From assembly GCA_015680685.1 (NCBI GenBank), contig MNCI01011788.1:8120-72119 (forward strand): a stretch of 64,000 nucleotides of DNA. Direction: 5' to 3'. This DNA is from Gnetum montanum. Its lineage: Eukaryota > Streptophyta > Gnetopsida > Gnetales > Gnetaceae. A model generated the notes under the pieces. It saw only the letters and a list, made by a program, of their open reading frames with translations. It had not been told where the DNA came from and ran no database searches. Below, piece by piece: positions 43,175 to 55,989 of this stretch. The translations under genes and the position numbers were made by a program. The first letter of the stretch is position 1; each line of letters begins with the position of its first letter.

Positions 43175-45250
43175 CAATAAAACTATTAAATAAAATTTGT
43201 TCTTGCAAATTTGTAAACTAAATGCATAACTCTTTGTAAATTTTTAGATCACCAATAATAGTTTGTTAGGAACTTCTAGATTTTCTAAGCACCTTCATAA
43301 CTTGATTTGAATAATAGAATCATGAGCCTTAGAAATATTTACAAAGGAAATAAAAGTTTTCTTGTGTGCACCTATTGTTTAATTAATAAGATATTTTAAA
43401 TTAATGAGATTATCTATAGTAGAATGTTGTTGCATAAATGTTGCATGGAAAATTATACATATCTCATCTTTGTCAACCCATCTTTCAACCATAGATTCTA
43501 GAATTGTGACAGTTAAGATATTGCTTATTATAATAAATCTATAATTATTTAGATCTTTTTTATCTCTTTTTTTAAAAAACATAACCTCTTTATTGATGCA
43601 CCATTACTTTTCTAACATCACTTTTACAACCAAATTTAGCTTCTTCCAGATGGCATGGCATCCCATACCAGTTACCCTTCCTATTTAAGTTCTTTACATC
43701 AACAAATTTTCCTAATGTGAGTTTTTTAATTCCCTACATTATGTCATCAAAAGAAATGAATAATGTACTATCATTATTGTGAAAATTTTCTATTTTATTA
43801 TCACTATGAAACAATGCTTAATCAAATTTTTGATATCTTTGAGAGAGAAAGTATAGTGAATGCCAAAAATATTTTGAGTCTTTCTTTATCATTTTTAATA
43901 CATTATTTTTTCATTGTTTGATAAATTTTCTCTTCTTAGTTTAGATCATATTTTTATATGCCTTGATATTCTAGTCTTCAGTAAAATTCTACCTTTAGAA
44001 ATATTTAGGGCAATTGTAATTAATTAGAGTTTTTGTAAAACTCTCACTTGGATTCTAAATCTTTTGAATTTTATTTTAAAATCCTCCATTTTTGTAGTTA
44101 TTCTGAAGTACTTTTGCCATATTGAGTGTATAATATATTGTGTATTTATTAATAACATGAAGCATAAAGGATGATGGCAGGATTTAATTATTTCTTCATA
44201 TACTTCAACACATTTGATGTTGCTAATAGTGTCTTAAGTAGAAAGAAGAAAATTAGTACTAATATTTATTAATACCATTTAGAACCATTAGATCTAGTCC
44301 TTGCTTTCATTGTAACAAATGTTTTCCTTGTGATTAAATTGTTTATCTTTAGAGCATAGATTCCATTTTGTACTTTTCTCATATTTTAAAAAGCATTGAG
44401 GACTCCAATGACTAACAAGGATCTGATTTGAACTAGTTCTAGCATTAAAATCATCACATATGTAAATTTTTCTTCTTTGAGCAAAACTAGCAATATTCAT
44501 ACTAAGGGATTGAAAAGGAAAATCCCATTCATACAAAGTAGCTTCTTTAGGGATAAAGTAGCAAAATGCTAAAAATAAAAGAGATTTTTGTTGTAATATT
44601 TTTAGCCAATGATACTAATTGTATTCATCTACCTTTTCTATTTGGACTTATTTATGAAGAAAATTTCAAATCAAAATAGCCAAACCTCTTAAAGGTCTTT
44701 CATGAACTACACCTCTTTTTTTTTTTTGTAAGAAAAACATAAAACAAAAAAAAAACTTGGAACAAAAAGTTTTGTAAAGTCTTCAATTTCTCATGTCTTT
44801 GAAATATAAAAAATGACAAATTTATGAAAGATAGATAGATTATATAACACCATCACATTATTGCCTACTAATCTATCAATGATTAAAAAAGTTTCTTGAA
44901 TATTTAGTTTTAGTAATTAATGCATGATCTCTTGTATTGAAAAAAGGTACAAAACTTTTTACTCTTGCTTTTTTCATTTTCCTCCATTCTACATATCTTT
45001 TTGCAAATTCCCTTTTAGTTAGAGTTTCATTTATCTAAATTTTATAACCCTTCAGGTTACTGTCATGTTCCTAACTTTGGATCTATATCTATGTTATGAA
45101 ATTTGACAATGATGTGCTTAGATTTACCATTTTTAGAAACAATGGTTCAATATGCATGAATTAGGTTTTTATTTTCATTTTCTTCTATTCTAACAAAATA
45201 TAGATTACTCGTTTTTTCATTCCTTTCTTTTTCTTCCCCAAATCTTTAGG
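43175..45250 (-). pseudogene. Interrupted LINE: endonuclease and N-terminal reverse transcriptase
   Basis: Minus-strand reading from the right. A possible ORF1 end (INETLTKREFAKRYVEWRKM near 45040-44980) is followed by the apurinic-like endonuclease (LYEWDFPFQSLSMNIASFAQ and YICDDFNARTSS at 44530-44440, the last matching the GDFNART motif with Gly to Asp). RT follows: KKRDKKDLNNYRFIIISNIL (43570 on), FMQQHSTIDNLINLKYLIN (43440-43382), then LQRVMHLVYKFARTNFI near 43210. The missing RT middle follows at 36658 across element D. This is the oldest layer of the nest. Clade not assigned; the domain order excludes LTR elements. Confidence 0.75.
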
Positions 45251-46700
45251 AGCTTTTTAATCCAAGGACAGACCCAACATCATAGCAGATCCTTTGATTT
45301 ATTACATTTCGATATAAGTGTTGGATCGATTTAGATTTCGCCCAGCAAAAAGAACTCTCATTGGGGATCCAACACAGAAAACACTCATGTGCTAATTTTA
45401 TCCAGATGCATTACGGTGTGTCTTCATGGAGATGGATGAAAGGAATAGACTTTATGAAAGACTGATATCTCTTAGACCATTTTCAAAATTCCTTTCCTAA
45501 ATTATTGAAAACTGCTGCTTTAAGCAAAAAAAATTTTTATCAAGCCAAGACTCTTACATCTTTTATGTAATATATATTGAAACAAATAAAACAAAAGCAA
45601 CAGAACAAACTTCACAGGTGGGATAAAGATGTTGTGGAACCCTCATGTCTCCGGTAGCGCAAGCCAGAAAGCATAATCATTTTCACTGCATGCTAACATA
45701 CGGTAACCCTCATGTCTCCGAAGATTAATTCCTTAATTATCATGCTAACATGCTGCTGGCCCCCGCATAAAGATTAAGATCTTCGTTTAACACGCAAGTA
45801 ATAACATCCTTATCGAGCGATTCTGGTCGTCCATTCCAATTTCTTAATTCTCCAACAATCTTGTCAAATGGACCACAAAGATGCATGTTACAGAGACAAA
45901 GAGAAGTGGAAGTGTAGTGATGCAATCCAGCTTTAACAATAAATATAATCAAAAGCTTGCTTAATTATTGTGGGTCAATTTGAGATTCCCGCATTACCTT
46001 TAAATAAAGGGGCTTGATTAAAGGTGACCGCTGTATGATCAAGGCATATGTATATACTTTTTTACAGACAGCAACAGAATCTGTTCTCGCTATCTATTTT
46101 ATGGCAGCATACCCAGCAAAATCAAAAAGAAAGGGCAATGTTAAACCAAATAGTTTATTCCTGCAAAAGCCTGAACTGTATAGTCAAACACGTCAACCAG
46201 ATCTATAACCCTCGCGGCTGCCGAGCCTCACGCTTGAGGCAAGCCCAATAAACGGACAATAAATTATATCTGTTGTTTGTTAAAAAATTGATTAAGGGTC
46301 CATAGCCAGGTATTGTCGTCAATCTGACAACACTGTGATGTCACATTTTGACTCCAATTAAAAATGCTCACAAACTACAGCTTGATTGCGTTAGGTTCCT
46401 CTGCCAGCCACCTGCAGATTCTGATTTGTGCATTTTCCTCGGAATGGATCACTTGGTACCAGAAGCATATACTGACAATTCACAACATGTCCTCTTCACA
46501 CCTGAAAATGAGCAAATTCCGGTGGAGAGACTATCTAAGCCATAATGATGAGATTCTCTACCTAAGACTTGATATGATAAAAGCCCCATGCGGAAAAAGT
46601 GCAGTGATATATTGATAGAATACAATGCGCGTGCTCACCCACAGAACATGGATTCATCCAAGTAATGAGATACGAATGAATTACAAATGGTGATGAAAGG
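45251..46700. other. Low-repeat island, left part
   Basis: Base composition and texture change here: more G+C, few TE-like words. Minus-strand ORF 45740-45949 (70 codons, with CNMHLCGPFDKIVGEL and DVITCVLNEDLNLYAG) looks codon-like but matches nothing I know. A 16-bp direct repeat AACCCTCATGTCTCCG occurs at 45638-45653 and 45704-45719. Several plus-strand ORFs of 60-80 codons (46014-46612) overlap in different frames, so at most one could be real. It could be the 3' UTR and downstream region of the possible minus-strand gene ending at 46736. Confidence 0.3.
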
Positions 46701-46735
46701 AATGATAATTCAATTATTAAGTCATGGCATCCAAA

Positions 46736-46923
46736 TCAATCAAATTGCTGCTGTTTTCTGTTTGTTGGTGGATGGTGGAAACTAGGGATCAGAGCGAGTG
46801 GGGACTTCATCCCCACCACTAATGCTGGTCTACCAACAAAGAAGCAAATCATAAGGAAGAGTAAAAGAAAGAGAAATGCAGAGTAGACCCACATGTACAC
46901 CCATATCCCCAACAACATTATGG
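46736..46923 (-). CDS. Possible terminal exon of an unrecognised membrane protein
   Basis: Minus-strand open segment of about 62 codons ending in TGA. Immediately upstream in sense is a good splice acceptor (CATTTTCAG followed by GCC). The product would have one strongly hydrophobic segment (LGIWVYMWVYSAFLFLLLFL) followed by a short hydrophilic tail ending KQQQFD. There is no recognisable domain and upstream exons were not found; in gymnosperms they could lie beyond the window because introns are long. It could equally be chance. An upstream minus-strand ORF (47296-47117, Lys-rich) may or may not be related. Confidence 0.25.
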
Positions 46924-48497
46924 CCTGAAAATGAACATGGCTGTGAGTGAATTACTATTCTTTGTGATGTGTTTTTGACCCTTTCACGTTGTTAAAAAAT
47001 TATTTGGATAAAGGCAATGCTAGCGGTTATGAATCTCTTTGCCACCCTAACATGGTATATTCAGCAAAAGTCTGAAAACAATGTTGTTGAACTACCTCAG
47101 CACAATGACTGAGCTACAAACAGCTTACCGTTAAGAAATGGTGGCCACCTTTTTCTTTCGTTTTAATTCTGAGAGGATATATGTCTGTTGTTCGTTTCTT
47201 ACATCTGAGAGCTTTCAAGCCAAAGTAAGTCAATGCTTTTACCTTCTTCTCCAACCAATGTTTCAGACCAATGATAATTCGGTAAAGATATCTCAAGCAA
47301 AATATTAGAAGAAAATGAATTATGTAATATACTCTTTTATAAAGTATCTCATACGTATGAGACTTTGAAAATTTAAAGTATCGCGCACATATGAAATACG
47401 GACTTTATTTAATTTTATCATTATCTTGGTATTTTAAATTCACTTTTTCATGTTTATACCAATCTCATCATTTAAATCAATCTATATTAATTTAAGGTAT
47501 AAAAGCAATTACATTTATCATTTTGTAGGTACAAACCATAAAAATTATATGAGGAACTTAACAATTTATTATGATCATTAAGTATAATGTCTTAAAACTA
47601 ATATTTTTAATTTAATTAGTAATTTTATATATCATGTAGTTGGTTTGGAAAATTAGAAATAAAAATATCATTTCGATTAAAGGAATGTAGATTAAATATT
47701 TAAGCCATACATAAGATTTCTCGAGAGAGTGCTTCCTTAAAGTATATGCTTAGAATATAAATTACTACATGAAACCCTACAATGATAAGGATTGGCTATG
47801 GAAAAATTAAAATTTTTACCGAGCTACAAAAGGTCAAATGGATAAAGGGGCTATTCATTTTAACAAAGTGGGTATAATCTTTTAACTTTATGTTTTATTT
47901 GCATTAGAATGAAAAGAGAAAATATTAAGGGTAAAAAATTTATTGAACCTAAGGGTGATAGTTAATAATTTATTCATATTATATGAAACATGGGTATTAA
48001 ATGAAACTGCTTCAAGCTTCTTTTTTGTCAAAAGATAGGTTGCTGAAGTAGTTATAGGTCGTTTTTTGATAAGGTTATGTAGGTAGTAGGTTTCTAATTT
48101 AATCTTGCTTGAGGCATTGTGAGTGTACTTATAGGCAAACTCCCCTTTTTGTTTGTCTTTTCTTTTTTCTAAAAAAAATAATTTTTTAGGTATGAGAAAT
48201 TTTTAAAAGTATGTTTAAATGAAAAAAATTGAAAGCAAAATTTTAATATTTTATCTATGGTGAAAACCAAAATTTATCCTTTAATTAAAAAACTTCTATG
48301 ATTTTTTTTTACTAGCCCCATTGGTGCTTGGTCCAATAGATCCTATGAGTCTTCACATAATAAAGCTTTGGTTTCAATTTCAATTTCAAAAAAGCAAAGG
48401 AACCTTTAAATTTGGCATATCCAAAGGAGAAATATATTAAGAAGATCAAATAAAATCATGAAGACAACGAAATACAAAAAGAAATTAACTATATATG
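46924..48497. other. Unassigned sequence between the island and the LTR-like unit
   Basis: From about 47300 the sequence becomes AT-rich again. No coding, RNA, or clear mobile-element signal was recognised. If the exon to the left is real, this would be intron. Confidence 0.4.
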
Positions 48498-51121
48498 TGT
48501 AACACTCCTTAACTTAGGCTTAGGCTTAGACTATGCATAAAAAACCTAACCTATTTTCTAAGCAATAACAATTAATTCCCCTAACGTCCAAGTGAAAATA
48601 TACAATAACCAAAGTCTTAATATAAAAGTAAAATAAAATTACATATAATTCAATAATAAATCAAGGCATTGGGCTACTACTAATTCAAACAAATATTCAA
48701 ATAATAAATACCAATTTAAACATTCCAAATTCCAAACTTAAATTACACTAAAAAGGTAAAGTTAGCCTATACCAACAAAAACAAGTACAAACTCTACAGT
48801 TGCCAACAAAAGGACACATAATTACAAAAATACCAATTGAACATTACAAGTTACAAATCACACCAAAATTCCAAACCTAAACAAAATACTAGAAATTCAT
48901 AAACTCTAATCTAAGAATCAGATTCTCCAACTAATTTCTATAACGAACACTTACTTCACTTGGAAGGTTAAAACAAAGGAGAAAGTCAAACTATATGACT
49001 TAGTAGGAAAAATAAATTATAGATACTTCTTCAAAGATTTCAAAATCAAATATGAGGTACTTGGACAACCATTCACCAAGGTTGTTTCATGCAAAAATGT
49101 TAACACCGAATATGCAAACATCCATTAACTAAACAAAGCATCACATAAAGTCAAATACCAAAACTGATTCTACTGCCACCCTTAAATCCTAGAATTTGTA
49201 GAAGCTAGCATCAAACTCTTAAGTTCAGAACGTGAGAAGTTGGGATATGTACTCACTATGCACAATCAGATTTTTCAAACCAAAACTAAAATCAAATGTA
49301 ATGTGCATATAGGACCATTTTATTATTTCTTAGAATTGGTACTAAGATCAACCAAAATTCTACCTCAATTTCTATTATTCACTAGGGCTAGAGTACCTCT
49401 CCTATGAGTATGTTTAAAGGCCATGACCACAAGGACTTCATTACTATTGATAGCAAACAATTGCAAAACCATGTACTAGCTTCACCTAAACAAAGGGATT
49501 CCTTTAAAATCAACCAACCACTCCCCTTGTACTAGCTTCACCTTAACCAAATAGATGCTCCTTGTGAGAATAGGATGTCCCACATGTAAGAGTTACTGAA
49601 ACAAAAAACACTAGTATCATAATATTTAGATAAATTGAAACCCAAGGTGTTGGGAAAATGTAACTAATTACATATTAAAGATTCAAATCAATTATTGTTG
49701 AGCCTATAGTTTTAAATGTTAATTCCCAAATCCTAATGGATTTTATTTGTTGTTTTTTCTTCTTCTCTCTCTAATTTGATAGGTTAAAACTATATTTGTG
49801 GCATCAAAACTTAATGTTTAGAGCCCTAATTGTTGAAGTGATCATTTTCTTTATCTATTCCTCTTACCAATGTTCCCATACAGTTTGTACAAAACATTGA
49901 TCTAGAAATGAGTCTAAAATGAGTTGGGAATCCTAGTTAATTGATCTAGAAATTCAATAGAAATTAATAAAACCTAAATTAATTCAAAACTAAATAAAAT
50001 TCATAGTATCATTGCAACACAATAGTAGAAACATAAATCCCAATCCAAATTATAGACATATACATTACAAAAATTCAATTTGTCAAATATAAGCTATCAA
50101 AATATAAAGTTCATTAACTAAATAGATCCGAAACCCAGAAAAAAAACCATTGTAAGAGATTTCCCTACCTACCTGGAAGTATCACTGACAAAAACCCTCA
50201 TGTTACTAAGATCTACTACAATGGCTTCAATCCTACATGAAGGCAATAGATTAATGATTGGGTCCAAACAAAATTTAAAATGGAAACCTAGAAATGAAAG
50301 CACTTACATAGATCTAAAAGGCTACATACGCTTGGCTATGGCTCTTCTTTTATTCAACAGGATCTCCCTTTGGGTCTATCTTCCAAATGGTAATGAAGCA
50401 ATTGGATGATTGCTAATGGAAGGATTCCTAGGCATTTATACTCATAAAAGGGCATAATAGGGTCTAATGAATGGATGATGCTAATGGATAACTATAACCC
50501 AAAGGAAAATACATGTAACCTAAATCCAAAATTAAAATAAAAATTCTAATTCTGAAAAGGATCTAGATCTAATTTTGGTCTTCTAGGATACTCTTAGGTA
50601 CCACCTAGCAACAATGTAATATCCACAAGAAGGAGGTGTTAGCCTAGTAGTACAGGCTTTGGCCTCCTAACCCTAGATCACAGGTTCGATTCTACTAGGT
50701 AACACTGAGTTATAAACTTCTTTAAATATTTGGATATACTTATGTTTCATTTATTTTAGGTTTCAACACCTCCAACAATGTAATAGCTTTACACTAACCA
50801 AATTCTAAGGTTTAAACCCAAATATAAAAACCTAGGAAGTACTACCCCATGCTACTGCTCTAGGAAGTAAAATATAAAAAATATTAATTAATACCTAACA
50901 ATTAGAAAAACACGTCATACATATAGCAACTGAAGTATACCACATGGTCAATATAAAACCTCATGTGTCAATGACCCATCTAGCACCTAATACTTGCATA
51001 CTCAAAACTCCAACAAAGGGGTTAGTACATATATGCTTAAAATAAAATAATTAAAAGTATCATTTAAGCCACAAAACATATCAGTTAGTGGGGTGGGGGT
51101 ATCTAAAATTAGGGTGTTACA
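48498..51121. mobile_element. LTR-like unit with TGTAACAC termini, 2.6 kb
   Basis: Left end TGTAACACTCC and right end AGGGTGTTACA form a 10-bp terminal inverted pair with TG...CA, flanked by ATATG (48493-48497) and ATATC (51122-51126), a 4-of-5 target duplication. No coding domain is visible, so a long solo LTR or a non-coding LTR derivative is likeliest. Orientation unclear. The ORF at 50200-50406 has no recognisable domain. A SINE sits inside near the right end. Confidence 0.5.
50622..50767 (+). mobile_element. tRNA-derived SINE with target-site duplication
   Basis: Contains a perfect A box TAGCCTAGTAG (50642 on) and a B box GGTTCGATTC (50685 on) about 40 bp apart, as in a tRNA head, followed by an AT-rich body of about 70 bp. 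CAACAATGTAATA flanks it exactly at 50609-50621 and 50773-50785; the duplication may extend to about 19 bp (CACCT on both sides). The T arm no longer pairs, so it is not a functional tRNA. Age: younger than the 2.6-kb LTR-like unit it interrupts. Confidence 0.7.
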
Positions 51122-54100
51122 ATATCAAAAGCCATTATGGTGAAGAATAATAGAAAAGAAAGTTATTTTCAATATCTTACTAAAATAAAATAAATGAACA
51201 TGAAATAAAATATTATTAATCCTTAATACTATCAATATACTTATACATCAACCAAACTATTTTAGAGTTTTCTCAAAGTTTATTTATGGCTTATATATTT
51301 TTGAAGATATCTTTAAATTGATTTTGAAGATCATTAGACTCTTAGTGACTACCAATATTAGCAACCCCATTATTTGAATGTTCTTATTTTTTTTCATAAT
51401 GATCATATTTAGCAATGAGATGTTAGATTAATGGTGAGAGTCATGGCTTAGTAACCCCATGTCATAGTTTTAAAGTAAGTGGAAAGCATTAAGTTATGAA
51501 TTTTAAAAGAATTTTGTAAAAAACATTTTGCAATTGGTTGGATAGACCCATGGAGTCTTGATGAATGTAAGTAAAAAATCAATTTCAATTTTAGTATTAT
51601 AGAATTTTACTATTGCGATGATAATATATAACATAGTATTTTTGTATGATATTTTTTAAGATCAACTAAAGTAGAAACATACGTAACTACTAATGATGAT
51701 GATGATGATGATATGTAACTAATGGTAGTAAGATCATAGGATCATCATCTAGAGGCTTAATTCTCATCTTGTCAAGGTTGAGTCTTAGGAGTATGGTGGA
51801 TGAGCAAAATTCTAACTTCTTTTAACTAACTTTGCCCAAGCTTAAACCTAGGTTTTATAACTTGAGAAATAAAATCCTTACCATCACTCTAAGTAGCTGC
51901 ATTTTACTTCAGCATGTGCTTAAGAGGTAGCCATTAATATACTAATAAGTGATATATATGGATTCTCACAAATAGAGGAGACCTAGATAACTAGCTTTCC
52001 AAATTGCCCAGAGTCTAGGAATGAATAGAAAGTTGAATCTACTTTGGATCTCAAGAAGATTTACATTAAACATTTAGAATTAAAATGAGATGATTATGTG
52101 ATGAATATGATATGATTGTCCAATAGATTCTTTTGGTCTTTGGATGTAATAAATTTTGTTTTAGTTTTGTTCTTACAAAAATGTTCTTTACACCTCTGTA
52201 AGGACACCTCCATGAACTAAGTGTTGAGATACTTAGTGCACAACTGTAAATGGTCTTTAGATCTATATAACCCTCAATAAATCAATGATTATGAAATAAA
52301 GGAGCATGAATACTTCAAGTAAATATGAACTTAGCATACTGCACATGAATCAAAATTGATAGAAAGTGATGAAAAAGTGAATTTTTAATGCTAGAAATAA
52401 TTAAGAGTGAAATTATTGGAAAAATAAGTATGAATTATTATAAAATAAACTAGTTTAGCTATAAAGAGCATAAAATAGCGTATGAATTATTAGATAAATA
52501 GCATAAAATTCTAAATAGTATAGCTATAACATGAAAGAAAAGAAACCCAATTCCCTCCCCAAATGATGAGTTTTTCATGCTAAAAAACAACTAAGTATAA
52601 AAATGCTAAAAATTTGACCAAGTATGGAATGCAATGCTGGAGTTAGAAAAAATGAAAAAAGAAAAAGTATAAAATGTATTTAAACAAGTGTAAATTAATG
52701 AAAGTGAGATTCTTTGATAAGGGGGAAAGGTCACAAATCCTTTCTGGAACAATAAAATGCTTTATTGATGAATTGTGGAGTGTTTGCCTCCTAAGGAGAG
52801 CCAAACTACAAATGATGGAAGAAAAAGGTAACTATGATAGAACTAATAAGAAAGCCTTAGATCTTGAGTAAAATATAGATTCATATGATGTAAATGAACC
52901 TCTCAAGGGTTAGGTGATAGATTCAAAAGTAGTAGGCATGATCCAAAGTTAATTTTGGGCCAAAACAAGGCTTTTTTCGTTAGGGTTCTTGTCACTGATG
53001 TTGGAGCTAAAAAATTCTAATTCTAGAAAGTGTTATAGAAGCCTGAGAATCCTGTCTATGGAAGTGATGCTTAAGGTGTAGAAGGTGACCAATGAGCATG
53101 CAAGTGCTACGATGGTCGTAGGTACTCATGCTCTTGATTTCTTGAAATTTGATAGGTACTCTCAAATCTCAAAAGATCCAGCCTAAAATTTGTGTTTTGA
53201 GCTTGTATTTATAGGTTTTCAGTTGCAAAATTTAATTTAGGGTTGCTAAAATTAAACTTGGAATTAAGCGTAACTTGTTGTCAAGTTCAAAAATAACAAA
53301 TATGATTCTTGGTTATAGTGAACACGGTAACCTGTCGATGTAACATTAGCACTAATGCTAATGTAGTGTTTACAACACTTAAAAAAAATTGGACTTTCCA
53401 ATATTTCTTGGTCACTTCATAAATTTTAAAGAAATGATGAATGGGGATCCACAAAATCTTTTAGAAGGTTTTGGATACTAGAATTAAAATTTAGATGATT
53501 GATATGAAAAGGACATCAGACATCAAATGTAGGATTAACATGACATTAAGAGACAAAATAACATTGCATACTATTGAAGTGGATTTTCCAAAGAGTTTAA
53601 GTGAGGATTGACATGTCAAACATTGAAACTAGGTGTTGTAGATGAAGAGCTAAAATGACACTACTAATGACATGAGATGTTGTTTTTGGTAAAAGTTGAA
53701 GAACATCTAGAAACTACATTGCCAATGATGTAGAATGTCAAATATGAACTATTAAAGGTGGCTTTGAGCTAAGAAGCCATAGAATATACTCAAAACTCAA
53801 GCTTATGCAAAAAAAGCCAAAGTAGATACAACACATGAATCATGGAAAATTAAGTTTATAAGTTAGATTATAAACCCATATGGTTTTCGACAATTCCTAG
53901 GAGTTGAGAAGGTATCTTGTGATGATGTCTTTGGAAGTTTTGGTGCTCAGATCCTCATGGAAGAAGGTTGGAACCACACTTAGTTTCAATTCAAAGTGAA
54001 TTGAAAAAGTGGAAATAATATTGCCCTTTCTTAATGGATACTATGAAGGTTTCAAAGGAGGGTCCATTAAGAAAAGATTAGATACCGAATTGATGTACCT

Positions 54101-54820
54101 ATAGATAAAGGAAAGAATATTAGGGTATCACTAATACATTAATCATGAGGATGGTGCTATGATGTAGAAAGGATGCATGGCTAAATCCTACACTTAATAT
54201 GGCTGAAAAGATGTCATTTATCCTATCCCACTTATCTCCTCAACATACCCTTACCAGAATATAGAAAGTTATTCAATGCTTGCTAAATGTGTTGATGAGA
54301 GGAAAGGGAATAAGATAGGAAAGATAATTAGAAGGAAGAATAAAGAAGTAACAGAGGAGAGATGAAAAATATACTAGTGAAATTGAGAAAACAATAAAAC
54401 TAGAGAAAGAAATGAGGTACATCACCTATACACTAGGCTGAGGTGCTATGTGCAAAAGAGGGGCATGTTTAAATCATGTGCTCTAATGATTGTTGATGCG
54501 TTATAGATTTGATTCCCTCCCTATTCCACTCAAACTTGACACACCCTTACATGGAGTTGAAAATGGTAGAACACTCTTTGCTCATTTCATAAGGTAGATC
54601 ACTGATTAATATCATCACCATAGTGTGCTATAGAAGAAAGTTAGTAGGAAGGAATAGGAAGAAATTGGGGAAGATGGACAAACATCAATGAAGGAGATAG
54701 AAATAAAATATCATAAAATAGAGAGAAAGGAAGAGGTAAAGTGAGATAGGGAGAGAAGTGAAAATAGTGTAATAAAATGTAGATGACATAGGAAAAGAGT
54801 TTGAGAAAACTTGATGATGT
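51122..54820. other. Unassigned AT-rich sequence
   Basis: Nothing coding was recognised. Points of note: an ATG microsatellite at 51692-51712; a minus-strand TATA-like CCTATAAATACAAGC near 53200-53215, which could belong to a decayed LTR; and two weakly similar purine-rich stretches around 54225-54430 and 54520-54760 that may be a diverged duplication of about 300 bp. The ORF at 52674-52868 has no known motif. Confidence 0.4.
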
Positions 54821-54829
54821 TTGATCATT

Positions 54830-55790
54830 TTTTTAAGTCAAATATAGTATCATTTGAGGTATGTATTATTCATTGGATTTGAGTATTGACTCATATTTGA
54901 ATGAGCTAAGTAGTATGCTTCATTACCAAAGCTCTTGCCAGTTCAATGAGAACTTGGTCATATTGGCATTAGGAAAATGCCAAAGGACAAGGCCACCTTC
55001 CTTGATGTCTCTGAGTCTAACATGATTCTCATTACGATGGTGCATGGATTCTTGATAATTTTGAATACTTATCTCTAACTACTTATGATTTTCTTTGAGT
55101 CTATCCAACTCAACATCATGCATGTTATCATTCTCCTCATTCATCATCCAATTTTTTAGGGTTGCATGAAGAGAAGATACATCTAGCTCAACTAGCAACA
55201 TAGCTTTTGATCCATAGGTAAGCATGAAGGGAGTTTGGTTAATTGTAGTTCAGAAGATAGTATAGTAGATCCAAAGGGCATGGAATAACTAGGTATGATA
55301 GTTGCATTGGGATTTCTCGACCATAGTTCTAAGCAAATAGATGAGGGATTTATTGGTTGATTCAACTTACCCATTGGATTACAAGTAACATGAAGATGAG
55401 AATGACTTGGTCATTTTGTATTAACACCGAATTTAGCTATTTCTTTGCTCTTGAATTGAGTTTTGTTATTATTCACACTGTGGAGTGGTATACCAAAGTG
55501 AGCACTTATATGCTCCAAAATAAAACAACAAACATACTTAGAAGTTGTAATTCTTAAAGGAATATCTTTAAGTCGCTCAGTAAAATATTTAGTAGTTGTT
55601 AAAATAAATTGATGACCAAAAGAAGATGAAGAATTAATAGAACCTATGAGATTAAGCTCAAATTTCTGGAAAGGCCGTATGATTTTGGACATTCTAAGCT
55701 CTTGAGATAAAACATAAATAAGCAAAGCATGATGTTGATATGTCGCACAAATCTTAGCTATCAAATGTGCATCCCTAGACATTATAAGCC
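54830..55790 (-). pseudogene. Tat-type element integrase, decayed
   Basis: A 123-codon open segment (55782-55414) reads CATYQHHA at the zinc-binding end, then the core: FELNLIGSINSSSSFGHQFI, LTTTKYFTERLKDIPLRITT, ILEHISAHFGIPLHSVNNNK. Further left come TPFMLTYGSKAMLLVELDVS (near 55240-55190) and RDIKEGGLVLWHF (about 55000), the C-terminal part. Two catalytic Asp positions read Asn (LNLIG and VNNNK), both single-transition changes. The TPFMLTYG motif and the second RNase H next door are typical of the Tat clade. Confidence 0.75.
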
Positions 55791-55989
55791 TCTAGTATCC
55801 TAATGAAATGATACAAGCTACTAGAGACAATGAGCCTAAATGACCTTCACATATGCTAGAATGAACCTGCTCTGGCACATTTTGTACTTCATCACAACTT
55901 AGACAATGTACAAGAACACTTGATGTGGAGATGTGGCATAAAATACTAGGATTAATAATACAAAATTATATATGATATTTACAAAGAGC

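Noticed and set aside
46014-46612. Several overlapping plus-strand ORFs of 60-83 codons
   Set aside because: They overlap each other in different frames, have no domain and no start or splice context that favours one.
50632-50705. Functional tRNA gene
   Set aside because: A and B boxes are present, but the T stem does not pair and the segment lies inside a unit with target-site duplications; it is a SINE head.
51692-51712. ATG microsatellite as another RTE-type LINE tail
   Set aside because: No CCCAAC...TTGGGA hairpin stands next to it; left as a simple repeat.
53195-53220. A further complete LTR around the minus-strand TATA-like box
   Set aside because: Neither LTR ends, primer site nor polypurine tract could be found around it.
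54225-54760. Tandem duplication of about 300 bp
   Set aside because: Similarity is limited to purine-rich stretches and a few shared words; not strong enough by eye to list as a repeat.
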